DNA of 64,000 nt from Gordionus sp. m RMFG-2023. Lineage: Eukaryota; Nematomorpha; Gordioida; Chordodea; Parachordodidae. Below the pieces are notes generated by a model. That model worked only from the letters and a program-made list of their open reading frames with translations, was not told the DNA's origin and searched no databases. How positions within the stretch are numbered: the first letter of the stretch is position 1; every line of letters starts with the position of its first letter. The position numbers were made by a program, and so were the translations under genes. Below are positions 51,119-62,936 of this stretch, piece by piece. The stretch lies in assembly GCF_954871325.1 (NCBI RefSeq), contig NC_088778.1, positions 23,917,120 to 23,981,119 on the forward strand, in the 5' to 3' direction.

Positions 51119-51924
51119 TTATATAACTGGATTATATAAATATGGTCTCTCCCCCGACAAAACCCTTTGCACAGCCGTAGTACTATCGTAGCCTTCTAAT
51201 AGACATATACCTAAAATTTTTCAATTCATAAAAATATATAATTTAAATTTATGGCGTCATGGGGGATGAGGGAATATGTTAATCCTCATATAATATGTAG
51301 GGAAAAATATAAATGTGAAATTTTTTTATTGAAGTTATCTCACTATGACCCACGGAGCAGGTAAGAATCATTGTTACACACTGATTTATCGAATTTATTT
51401 CAATCTAACCTAGGGCTTGTAGGAAAGCATTGGTTCTTTCCGGTTCTAACCCGCATAAAATTTTTAGCGGATTCACTCTGAGGGTTTGTCCCTTGGTGAA
51501 TATAACACAAATTAACGCTTTTTCCAAGAATAAAGACTTTGTAGGTAGATCCTGATAGTAACCGTGGGTTAATTCTTTATCCGTGTATAACCCTAAGAAA
51601 TGTAGAGAAAATATGTTAGAAATAATTATTTTCTGTTATTTACTACAAAATATTATATGTTAAAGTATTTAATTCTTACCTTGCATGAATCCAGTAGTAG
51701 TTATAACTTCATGAATTATGTCGAAGAGGAAACGGAAAGGTGGTTTCTGTAATAATTCAGGTTTTAATGGAGGCTTTTTTATGATTTTTCCTGGCAAATT
51801 GTTTATTGAAATTCAAATACTTATTTATTTTTTTAAAATATATATCTATTTTACCTAAAGTTACGTGAGTCCTTTTAATTATCATATCCCAACTGTCTAG
51901 TTGTGGGAAGTTTACAGCAGCCAT
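51119..51924 (-). CDS. IFT54 (TRAF3IP1)-like protein, N-terminal CH-like domain only, copy 3
   Basis: Four in-frame exons, 51924-51855, 51790-51680, 51592-51410 and 51210-51119, give 151 residues. The protein starts [20 protein letters not shown] and contains the same [33 protein letters not shown] and [15 protein letters not shown] motifs as copy 1. Exon 2 is almost identical to copy 1 at the DNA level, with changes concentrated at silent sites, whereas exon 1 and the variable loop ([16 protein letters not shown]) differ more. It ends six residues past copy 1 (LYNPVI). Both intact copies thus lack the linker and coiled-coil regions of IFT54. All splice sites are GT-AG. Confidence 0.85.
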
Positions 51925-53573
51925 TAGTTAAAACTTAGAAAGAAAACAATAATGTTTATAATCCGCTATACAATAATAACATGAGAAAAATAGAATTGAT
52001 TTTTCTATAACTTATAATAATTTTGATTTATTTGTAAATTTTTTTTAATTTGTAATTAAGTTAATTTATTTTATATCGTAGAATATAATAAGTAATCCGT
52101 AAAAGAAAATGCTGTGTTAGAAACATTTCTTCGTTCTCCTAGCAAAATTAGACCCAAATAAATAACAGATATATAAAGCGGAGCTAAGGGAACATGTTTG
52201 ACTTAAAGGATGGCCCATAATTAAAGGTGTTATACTCATGCTACATGAAACTATCGGTAAATAGAAAAAGGTTCTCGATCTAAATCGCTAAAAACAAAAT
52301 TACAAATTGGCTTAGATCTCTTAGAAAAATTTTTATAAGTAAATTTAATTAATAGATTCTAGGGAAGGAATCACTTGTGTTTAAATTAAATTTATTTTAA
52401 AACATCGCTATAATGAGAGAAATATCATCGGTATTCCAAATAGTTGTTCCATACTTTAGGAACAATGATAATATTTTCTCCATTTTTAGCAATTTTTATT
52501 TAAAAAACTTAATTTAAATACAAGTATTTACTTCCTTTACATATATTTATATTATTTTCGGTAATAATTTTAAAATTTTTAAAAGAGATATAAGCGAGAT
52601 TCCTAACGATTTATAAAATCTATCCCTTGAAAAATTACTATGACATTTAAGCTCATTTTTTGAAATAATACCCCAATATAGAAGTATTTTTTTGCTAAAA
52701 TTTAGACAAATGAGAAGACAAATTTTTTGAATAATTTTTAAAAAATTAACCCTAAGGTCTTGACTCAAGTCCAAATATTTTATTTGAACCAAATATAAGA
52801 TAATTTTTCAGCATGGAGCTATTACGTACGTAACACCTCATCTAATTAAATATTTTTTAAAAAATTATTAATCATAAATTTTATTAAAAAATTATATTTA
52901 TGGATTATAAAAAAAAATACAAGAAATTGTGTTATAAAATATTGTCTCAAATATTTATTTTGCTAAAAATATCAAGATCAATTATCCGGGACCTTAAAAA
53001 TAAACGCGGGAATAATTTAAAGAACAAAACTTTAGGTTATATACTGCATAAATCTTGATAAATGATATACTTATAAATACTATTAATCCAAAAATGATAA
53101 TAAAATTGTCTTGGTCAACAAATAAATAATATTATTATTCTCATTTTAAATTATATTGGAGTTGGAAAATTGAAAATTTGCAAAAAAAAGGAATAGATAA
53201 TATATAAAGTACAAATTGTTTTGAGTATTTCACATTGAGGGCGGCCCAACTACTCCCCCTAGAAGGTGCACTTTGAAGGGTAAAGTTAATATAAAATTTA
53301 ACAATGGACGGGGGAGGGGGTGTAAGACTAACGATGTAACCCACTATAATCTCACGGTTCTCAGTCATAACAAATTAAAACTATTATAAGTTAATTGTTT
53401 ATATTATCCATGATTAAATCTTATTGAAATAGGCATCAATTAAAATCCTAGATCTAAGAAGAGTATATAAGCTTTATTTAAAAAATTCTGACTGAAATCC
53501 GTCCCAAAATATATATTAAGAAAAGAATACTGGGTTTATCATTAAAAAGAAATAGGGGAACACTTGATATATG

Positions 53574-53680
53574 AATTAGTGATCTGCATCGGGCCTAATT
53601 TTTCAAGCCCGGCTCGGCCCCATATTTATTTAATAAAGTTTTGCCCGGCCCGGTCCACTCCATCTAAAAATATGTCTTCC
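53574..53680. repeat. partial GC-rich hAT-MITE fragment
   Basis: TTAGTGATCTGCATCGGGCC matches the inverted right end of the 24569 element, followed by CCCGGCTCGGCCCC and GCCCGGCCCGGTCC. Only one terminus is recognisable. Confidence 0.5.
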
Positions 53681-54692
53681 TGGGATCGGGGAATGCAAGT
53701 TTCATTTTAATACACTAAAATTATTTTTATTTTAATAATTCTAATTAAAATCATTGAAACAGTGTCATACGCTAATGAGGATACAATATATTTAAATATT
53801 TTAATGATTATAATTATTCCAGAAATAATGCTTAAGAGTTTTCTTTCAACATATATAGGATTACTTATTAGTTAAAAAAAATGCTTTAAACAGTGGAAAA
53901 GTTTGAACAATAAAAGGGAAAATGATTTCTTAGAATATTTCTTATAGGCATTTATTTAGTTGTAACGATGTTTTATTGTTAAAATAGATACTCATATCAT
54001 ATTTATAACATGATTGGGATAAGGGAGGGGTATGAAAGAAATAGCTACTGAAATTGAAGGTGGTTGTTTATATCTAAGATGGCATGGCTATTAAAATATA
54101 AGAGGAATGGAGTTAATAAATGTAAAAGGAGGGCATCTAACTTTGATTTTCTATTTGATTCAGTTGTCATAGATGGGGAGGAGGGGGGGGGGGTCATCTT
54201 GTAACTTGGTAATGTTCTAAGAATTCTGAAACCTAGTTTTTACATCTTCGATATTTAAAAAAATAAAACAAAAATTTAGAACTTGGACGAAAAAGATTCT
54301 GGCTTCAGGTATTTTTAAAAAAGTATGCTATAATGAAACGTGGATTCTGGGTCTCCTTAAATTTGATGCGGCTCAAAGTGGGAACATGAAACTGAACAAA
54401 AATGGTTATATGAATAAAAAATAAGTAAAATTTGATTTTTATTTAGGAACGCGTTTTAGGACGGAGTTGGCAGGAACAAAATCCTAATCTCTAATTCCAA
54501 ATTCTGTCAAAGCAAATTTTTTTTTAGCAAATAATTCTTCTAAAATGAATCACACAGCATTTTAACTTCTATTTGAATCAGCTCTGAAGCTGACTCTTAG
54601 AAATTTTATAATCTTAAAAATCGGCTCTGATTCCTATAAAAATTAAATGAGGGTTTCTGATCCTTGATTTATCCCGGTTCCAAGGACTCCGG

Positions 54693-54900
54693 GTGTGTGA
54701 TTATTAAACGGCTCGTTTTGAGCCGATATTTAAAGCTAGCGCAATATTTTATCCATAAAAATATTACTAAAGCCTCAAGATATTCCTCATATGGCACAAA
54801 GGTTTAAGCATCTATTGGCGAAATCAGACAATATTTTTCTGGTTAAAATATCAAGTTTAGCGTTTTTAAAAATCGTCTCAAATCTAGTCATTTAGCAAGA
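54693..54900. repeat. CAGTGTTGTTAAACG-type MITE, diverged
   Basis: It starts near GTGATTATTAAACGGCTCG, then TTTTGAGCCG as in the 56694 element, and ends near AAAAATCGTCTCAAATC. Confidence 0.5.
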
Positions 54901-55029
54901 CTATCCAGATACCTGTCCCAAACTCTTAATATAATCATAAAATCTACGAAGATTTCCAAAAAAACTAGATAGTTTTTTAAATATAATGACAAAAAACATC
55001 CTTGCAACTTTGATAATTAAAGAACCCAT

Positions 55030-55500
55030 GCTTTTTTTAACATTATATAAATATAGGTTTTTTATATTTTGATAGTTTAAATTGGGGCCTCTTTTTGAAC
55101 GTTAATAAATAAATAAAAAGCTATTTGTAACTTGGAATATAAATATAATATAAACCCCAACAAATAAATATTTTATTTGAAATTTCTTTAAATAGTCTCG
55201 CATATAAACAAATATTTTTATATAAAATCCAATTATATATACTTTTTTATATAAAATATTCTTTTTTAATTATTGAAATTTTCGGCTATTGAAGAATAAT
55301 TTCTAAAAAAAACGAAATGCTGAGTTATTGTATTGATAATAAACTTCTATCAGATCAAAAAAATATTTTAATCTTTTAAGTTGAAATTAAGGGTCGTATG
55401 AGATAATTATAAAGTTTGTCTATTATTGCCGTAATCTTTTATATACAAATTTATAATATTAAATAATGAGTATATTATATAAATAAATCAATATTTATAA
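55030..55500. repeat. fourth copy of the IFT54-like downstream flank, no exons
   Basis: 55140-55500 aligns with 50790-51118, including TTTGAAATTTCTTTAAATAG and TCTCGCATAT, and with 43726-43930. No IFT54-like exon follows. The block ends about 240 bases from the idh3a stop codon. Confidence 0.6.
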
Positions 55501-55645
55501 TAAATAAGTAGTAGATAATTGTTTAGATTTAAGAGTACTCACTAAATATATAATATATTATGCTTATATATGTATAATATTATACTCAAAACAAAGCGCA
55601 TCACAATATGTAAATTATTGCAATAATTTATATACATCAATTACA

Positions 55646-55651
55646 TTTATT
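55646..55651 (-). promoter_or_regulatory. candidate poly(A) signal of idh3a
   Basis: AATAAA on the minus strand lies about 95 nt beyond the idh3a stop codon and is a plausible cleavage signal. In such AT-rich DNA the hexamer is common by chance. Confidence 0.3.
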
Positions 55652-55745
55652 TTAAAAACTTAAACACACAAATATATGATATTAACAGCAAACAAATTGT
55701 ATAAAAAAAATTTTTTTTGTTCCTATTTAAAAATAATAAGATAAA

Positions 55746-58700
55746 TTATTTCATAAGATTTTGCAATTTTCGGCATATTTCGTCAGTGAATTCGGAACAT
55801 TTAGAATTGCCGCCTAAATCTATAGTGCGGCACTGAGGTGGTAAAAACATATATATATAATTTTATCAATTAAGTATATTTCTTAAATAATTTTTTTTCT
55901 AAAATTTATATCCATATTGATATTAACGAATTCTTTTACTCCTCTCTTTAATCAAATATGAATATCGCAATAATTTCAAAAAAAATTAAATGAAAAGTAC
56001 TTTTCCGTCTTTGATAGTCTCGAAACAAGCGGTTTGAATATTACTTGCGTGAACGGGAAACCCTAAGTACTTGAGCATCATGACGCCACTAAGTAATAAG
56101 GCTGTTGGGTTAGCTTTGTCTTGGCCCGCTATATCAGGAGCCGTACCGTGAACCTTATTGTTTAAATAAAAATCAATGTTTGTTTCCTTCTATTAGTAAA
56201 TAAAGCCCCTCTAAGAACTTAAAATAAATATAATTATATGAAGTTTGGCAATTCCGCAAATACAGATAAATAATAACACCAAAAAAGCATACATTTTATA
56301 TACTAATGCAACTGAATAATATTCAGGGTCGCATTTCATAGATCCGAATTTTAGAAAATTTAAAAGCTAGATCATCTAGATCGTGTTTTGTTTTAATTTT
56401 GAAAGATCTGATTTTGCCAGTTACCAGAAATCTCAAACAATTTCGCTCATAAATTTTTTTTTTAATTTGTATTTTAAAACATCGATATCTTTTTCTTCGT
56501 TGTTTAGTGGTCCTTTTCCAGATTTACACGTGACATTCTTTATTCTAATCACCTTTCTTCATTTTCCAAGGTCCTGGGTATCGACCTGGGTCAAATCCAG
56601 CGTTTACATGTCATTATTTACCACTTTTATCCTGATTGTCTTTGGTCGCACTCTGGGAATTGTTCCCTTCCAACCAAAGGCATCAATAAACTAGTGTTGT
56701 TAAACGGCTCGTTTTGAGCCGTATTTTAGCCAGAAAAATATTGCCTAAGCTTCGAGATTTCGATAATATATGTCAAGACTATGTTCATTCTATGAGCAGA
56801 ATCTTCAGACTTGCGTAATATTTTTTCTGGATAAAATATTGAGTTAGCCCTTTTTAAAAATCGGCTCAAAATGAGCCGTTTAACAACACAACTATCAACA
56901 AATCATCCTTGCTTTCCGTTCAACATGTCCAATTCATCTCAATTTATTTATTCTGACATCATCTATTGCTTCTATCCCAATCCTTCTCAGTATTAAAATT
57001 AATATAAATTTAAAGTTGGTTTAAAAGTTCTCAGTAAAATTGTCTGATGCATTCACAGGGTAAATACTCTCTACATGTTGAAATACCATTCCGGCATAAA
57101 TCACTTTCAAAATTTTTTAAAAAACGAGCTTTAAAGATTTGCTAAACTCCTATGATATAAAGCAACAAGATTTTATATGTTATACCTTTCTTAAAACAAA
57201 AAAACTCAGCGCAGGCTTAACTGGCTTGTCGTTCCACGAGGCATGCCAAAAAAAATCAATTTTACTGGGAAGGGATATATAAATTTTGCCAGTGACAAAA
57301 AAAAGTTGAAAATTAACATTAATCTATGCTAAAAAAAATTTATGGTTAATTACCCTAGCATGGCCCAAAATTTTAAAAAAAAATTTAATTAATAGTTACA
57401 GCTTCGAAAACGGCCCCTTTGTCTCCTATATTTGCGCTGGGAGTGAGTCCTAGTCCACCAATCAATCCAGCCCCCATATCACTAGTAAATTTTAAAAAAT
57501 TAAAAAAGGAAAATATATAATGTATAATGTTGAATTGGGATATGGAATTAGTGGGGATATAAGAATTTCAAGATTATTATTTAACTGAGGGCGATTTTAT
57601 AAAATTTGAATAATCTAATTTGACCGGGAATGTATTTTTAAAAATATGTAAAATGCCTTACAAATTATTTTTGTATTTTTTTTTATTTATAAATCTATAT
57701 ATAATTTAATCTAAATTATGAGTAAGTTTAAAATTTTAAAACAAAATTATTTTGAAATTCACCCTGTGGGTAAATACTCTATACACGCTAGAATATGTGG
57801 ACTATTTCAGATTTCTTCAATTTAAAAAATCGGTCAAATGTAAAATTGAAAGATTTTGCCCAATTGATTAATTATCCCAATATTTTATTGATTTAAGAAA
57901 AACATTTAAATAATTAGCTATCAACAAAAATTTTAAGAACGAAGAATTTATAAACAGTTACAAATATTTATTTATTTTTCATTTAGAGAGAGAAATTAAA
58001 AGCTCAGAAATTTCATAAATATTATGCATATTTTTATAAAGAACATAAAACACTTCAATAATGATCCATTACCTTGATATATGTGATGTTGTTAAGTTAA
58101 ATAATCTTTTTTTAAATATATAAAACATAAATTGTCGAACCTAAGTATGTCGCCGTATAAATTTGGCATGACTAAAACATCGAACCTGGCAGGATTTGAT
58201 ACCAACTTTTATTATAAAAAAAAAATTAAATAATATTTAGCAAATGAAAAAAATCGTTTTTTTTATCCATGATGATCTAAAATATTTATCGTTGTAAACA
58301 ACAAAATTTGGGGGAGAGGGGTTGTACAGAACGGATAATAAATTATACGTGGTCCTTGAAATATAATTATTTCTTCTTTGCTTTTTTTTTAAATATGGCT
58401 ACCTTATAATGTAAATTTGAAACATGATTATTTTATTACTCTTTCATTTCCCGAATCTGATTATTCTAAAATTTAGGAAAATCAATAATATTCATAATCG
58501 AATAGAAAGAATTATCAATTTAGTGCTAACTGCTAATCTAATAATAAAAATTTGTCATTATAGGGTTTCCCACAAAAAAGTTAAAAAAAATTCATCAACC
58601 ATAAGAAAATTTCAATCAAAATAAAATGGAAATAAAAAGGAAAATCGTTATTTATTTTTTGTAATTTTTATTTTAAAAAAAATGTCATTCAATCCCTAAT

Positions 58701-61700
58701 CCTTGAAATTTTATTTTTCTTTGTTGGTTAATTTTAATTTTCTATCATTTTTTCCTATTTTAGCAATTTCTGGCTCAGGCTATTTAATAAAAAATTATTT
58801 GTTATTTTTAAGGATGGTACATATTTTTCTTTTGAAAATAATTTTTGGCCAGCTCCGGTTCAAGTGTACCTGCATGTGTCTAAATTATATACATTATATA
58901 TAATAATTTACTTATCATTTTAGTATTGAAGTTCATTGATTTTAGATCAACTTATTTTCCGCAATCGCAAATAAGATACAGATGAAAAAAAGGGAAAAAG
59001 AATAATTAAATAATACAGAGAAAAGATCATAAAAATTCCAGGACTAGACTGACAAAAAAAATTTAGAATTTTTTTAAAAAAATATATACAAAAATAATTA
59101 TTCGTTTTTGGATATGGGAGTTTTCCTTTTCGATCGAAAATTTCCCTTTTTTTTTGATTGGACCTTTCTCCTTTTTGATATTGATTGTGTATGTAATGTT
59201 ATTTTTCTATCATATCTAATTCTTCATATATATATATATATCTTGTTCTACGTATATTATATAATAACCAGTAATTCTTCGTTTAGTAAAGCCAATAAGC
59301 AAAAAAAGAAATTGGGCCAATTATACAAATAAAAACTTGGATATTAAGTTATTAATTTATATTGAAATAAATTTAAAAAAGTATCTGTAAAATTTTTGAC
59401 ATTTAAATTGATCAAGAATAGGATATAAAATACTTTAGAAAATATTCAAAAAAAATGGTATCCTGTATCTTATATATGAGTATCCGCGATACTGCTCAGC
59501 CCTTTTAAGAAGAATTAGGTTTTGAATAAAAAAATATATTTAATTCCACGTTACTTTCATATTTTAATATTTAAAACGGTTCCGAGAAGTCCTGATGGGA
59601 TAAATGAATTTAAATGAATGTTCAAATTTTCTTGTTTATTCATGAGACATTTTTTGGTAAACAAGTCGAAATAAAATTTTCAGACCCAGGTGATAAATTA
59701 TATATAATTTGATAAGGAGCGAGTAATATTAGATCTTTTACGAACATTAGTGACTTGCAGGCAGGGCTCAATTTTCTAAAATCTGAGGGGGGGGGGGGGG
59801 GTATAAAATGTAGACATTTATAAACTAGGACCAGAAAGTTTTTTATTACAAACTATCGAGGCCTTTGTATGCTTGATCTTCCACGTTTACTAAATTCTCT
59901 CACAAAAAAATTTGTGTAGGTTATGTATGAAACCGGTTTAATAGTTGTCCACCTCTTCTCTCTCCATAAAAAAAAAAATTCATGTTATTTAAAATATTGT
60001 GTAATAACCTTTAGGCAAGCCGTATCCAAGAACATCTCTTCAAAATCAATGTCTTTGTTCCTTTCGGCGGCGAGCCTACAGCAATGCAAGAAAAGTCCGT
60101 CGGATTTCTTCCTGGAATCAATTATTAAAATCACATTTGAAAGGTTATCTATAATCAATAATATTTTGATAATTTGACAAGAAATCATCGACATTATTCG
60201 TAAAACATTTACGAGGTTTCAATAAGTAAAAACCAGATGACTGGATATTTTTTACCCGATACCGATACCATAGTTAACTATAACAGAGTATCGTTCAAAG
60301 ACAAGTAATTTTTAAAAAGATATAATTTTGGAAAATAAGATATAATCTAATGCCATCTGATGGAACACCCAGTGACATGTAATACTTCCCTAGACTGACA
60401 ATTCATTCATTAAAATATATTTTAAGCGTCGATTAATACAAATCAACTGGTGACAAGCCATTTTAAAAAAAAAAGTTTAAATAAAATTTTAATGTAAATT
60501 GTTTGTAAGGGAAAACTAAAAAGTCGTCTATTATTAGGCACACCTAATGAATTACATAGGTGATTTAATGAAAGGAAATCTTATGGTCGATTTGATATAA
60601 CTACTTTATTTTAAAATAAATCTAGTTCAATTTTGTTCAACTATTGTTTTTTTTAAAAAAAAGTGCAAATATTGGTACATAAAAATATATGAACATGATA
60701 TTGGCCTTGTGAACAGCACTAACTCTTTTGCGTTTGTTTTCCCGAGCGTATTTGAAAGCGAAATCCGCGATGCGCGTCGATGCCACTTCAGTTATGAGCT
60801 TTATACTTTGAACGACCCCGTCGACAATCTACAAAATAAAATAGTGAATGCGTAAAAAGGGTTTATTTTGGTTGTTCGGCTAATCAAATAGCAGCTGATC
60901 CAATTTTTAATAATACAATTCTCGAAAAAAACGTTTTACAAGGAAAAAGGAATAACCCAAAAAATATATCAATAAAATAGATATTAAACATATAAATAGC
61001 AAATGAACTATTCTAGTTTAGAAAAAAAATAATCACTATTTAAAAAAAATGTAATCATAATTCAATAATATCTTGCAAAGCCCGTACTCACATTAACGGT
61101 CGGTATCAACTGATAGTAAATTTTAACCAATGCCAGGGATTGGGTAATAGCTCAACTCAAGTTCAATCGAAGGAGATTTTTTTTGTATTTAAAATTAAAC
61201 AAGTATTTGAAGTAAGAGGTAGGAAAAAGGTTAAATAGATATAGGTTAGGGTTAATTAAAGAAAAGACATAGGTTAGTTAAGATTTTTATAAAAAAAAAT
61301 AATACAATATTTTTATTAGGTTTAAAAAAGAAGATATCATTTCATTCTCAGGCTATTTATAAAAAATATACAATGTGGAACCAAATTAAGAATTGTTTCT
61401 TAATTATAAATAAACAGAAAAACCACCAAGGTGCTGTGTAATTTTAGATTTAAGCATTGTTAGGCTAATGGTGTCAAAAAACCTAATTTGTGTCCATTTT
61501 TAAAAATGACCCGATTAAGATTTTATAGATAATATTATGTGAGCCTCAAGATTTGTCAAATATAGTTCCAAATCTTTCTGCCATCTATGACTATGAGATT
61601 TATAGGTTTTTATAAAAATTGGGCCTCTTAGCAACCCTAGGGGAAATAAATGATAAATAAAAATTTTGTAGTAAATTTAGAAAAAAAACTTTTTTTAAAG

Positions 61701-62936
61701 AATTCACTCATGTAAAATTTATTTTTAATTCAAAAAATTATTATGTATAGAAATTGATAAAAAGAAATAGGAAGACCGACATAACCATTACAATTTAAAG
61801 AAAAAAAATCAAAACTGGTCATCCAAACCTCCAACAACCATAATTGCAGTGAATTTTTATAAAAAGTGTGTAAACATGATGAGTCATAATCGACTATCCA
61901 ATCTAACATTAATTTGAATTGTAAAAAATCATTTTAATCTAACAATATCTTTTTGATTTAATGACTAGAGCATTTTACTCAATATCGTAGTATTTTGATA
62001 TTTTATATGATTTTGCAAAAAAAAAATAATTAATGGCTCCAAAGCTCCACGCTTTGTCACTGAGTTAAATAAAATTACATAAGAATTGTTCTTTAATTTG
62101 AAATGGAGTGGATTCCTCTATAAGTTTGTATGGTCTGGTATAAAACTCAGCAATATTTTTATAAAGGGGCAATTGGACTATGGTTATGTCTCAGTATACC
62201 ATTTAGGCGATATTTATAAATTAAATTTAAGCATAAAATTTAATTGATTTGCAATCAAAATCATGATATAAAATTAAATTTTATAGTTGATATAAGTAAT
62301 CTTTGGTAAGGTGAAGTGGTCATAACCTCAGACTATAAACTTAATTCCATATTTAAAATAATATTAAACGATTAATATAAATTATCTAAGTTTAATATTT
62401 ACAATATGTTCGATTCCACTGTATTCACCTTCCGTATTCTCTCTTATAATGATTAAATCAACGTCGTTGTATAAGGTTTTGTACCCTTCGAGTGATTTGC
62501 ATGGCCTCACATTGGCATATAATGAAAAGGTTCTAAATTATTTTTGTAATTAATTGAAATTTGTATTGAGCTGTAATCAGTGAATTTCAAAAGTTTAAAA
62601 GTTAAACAATTACTTTATTTCCTCTTATTATATCAATAAAATATTTTGTTAATTATAAGGGTTTGAATAAAGGCAATATAATTCAAAAATAGAACAAAAA
62701 GAAGTAGGACAAAACAATCAAAATTCTACTTGTAAGATAATATATAATTTATATATTATGAACTTTCTAATAGCTAAATTTAATGAACGATGTCCTGTAC
62801 CAATAGGTGTAGCTAATGGCCCTTTCAACCCTACTTTGTTCCTCTTAAAACTTTCAATAACTGCTTGCGGTATCTGAGAAGTTCCATCTGGGGCTTTAAC
62901 AGGGGTTACATCTACACTTTCCCATTGAATGGGTAC
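55746..62936 (-). CDS. idh3a: mitochondrial NAD-dependent isocitrate dehydrogenase subunit alpha, 5' end beyond right edge
   Basis: This is the catalytic subunit of the mitochondrial enzyme that oxidatively decarboxylates isocitrate to 2-oxoglutarate with NAD+ in the TCA cycle. Exons 62936-62764, 62532-62403, 60828-60695, 60111-60009, 58205-58141, 57481-57400, 56153-56001 and 55832-55746 join in frame at every boundary and encode 308 residues. Recognisable parts in order are [47 protein letters not shown] (catalytic Lys), [18 protein letters not shown] (metal-binding Asp), [20 protein letters not shown] (nucleotide site) and [18 protein letters not shown] before TAA. Against human IDH3A the mitochondrial presequence and the first strand, including the GDGIGPE loop, are missing and must lie upstream of the window. 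One intron carries a MITE. Confidence 0.95.
56694..56889. mobile_element. MITE with 28-bp inverted ends, intronic in idh3a
   Basis: The 196-bp element begins GTGTTGTTAAACGGCTCG and ends with its inverse, one mismatch in 28. Each terminus contains an inner hairpin, CGGCTCGTTTTGAGCCG. AACTA lies on both sides. It resembles the end of the 35132 hAT element (CAGAGTTGTTAAAA). It is the best-preserved of six related copies in the window. Confidence 0.8.
58206..60008. other. idh3a intron
   Basis: AT-rich, with a GACTTGCAGGCAGGGCTC phrase followed by a run of about fifteen G near 59785, probably a decayed transposon end. Short open frames here have no family resemblance. Confidence 0.45.
60829..62402. 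other. idh3a intron
   Basis: AT-rich, containing only the old MITE at 61453-61640. Nothing else is recognised. Confidence 0.45.
61453..61640. repeat. CAGTGTTGTTAAACG-type MITE, strongly diverged
   Basis: GCATTGTTAGGC at the left and GGGCCTCTTAGCAACCCTAG at the right, with 'gcctcaagatttg' inside, mark an old copy of the family. Confidence 0.35.

Larger units (their letters stand above)
52000..55030. other. intergenic AT-rich DNA
   Basis: It carries the upstream flank of IFT54-like copy 3 to about 52262, the flank match at 53150-53325, two MITE fragments (53574, 54693) and a G-run at 54186. No gene is seen. Confidence 0.4.

Noticed and set aside
59923-60177. 84-codon plus-strand frame
   Set aside because: It is the opposite strand of an idh3a exon (EMFLDTACL).
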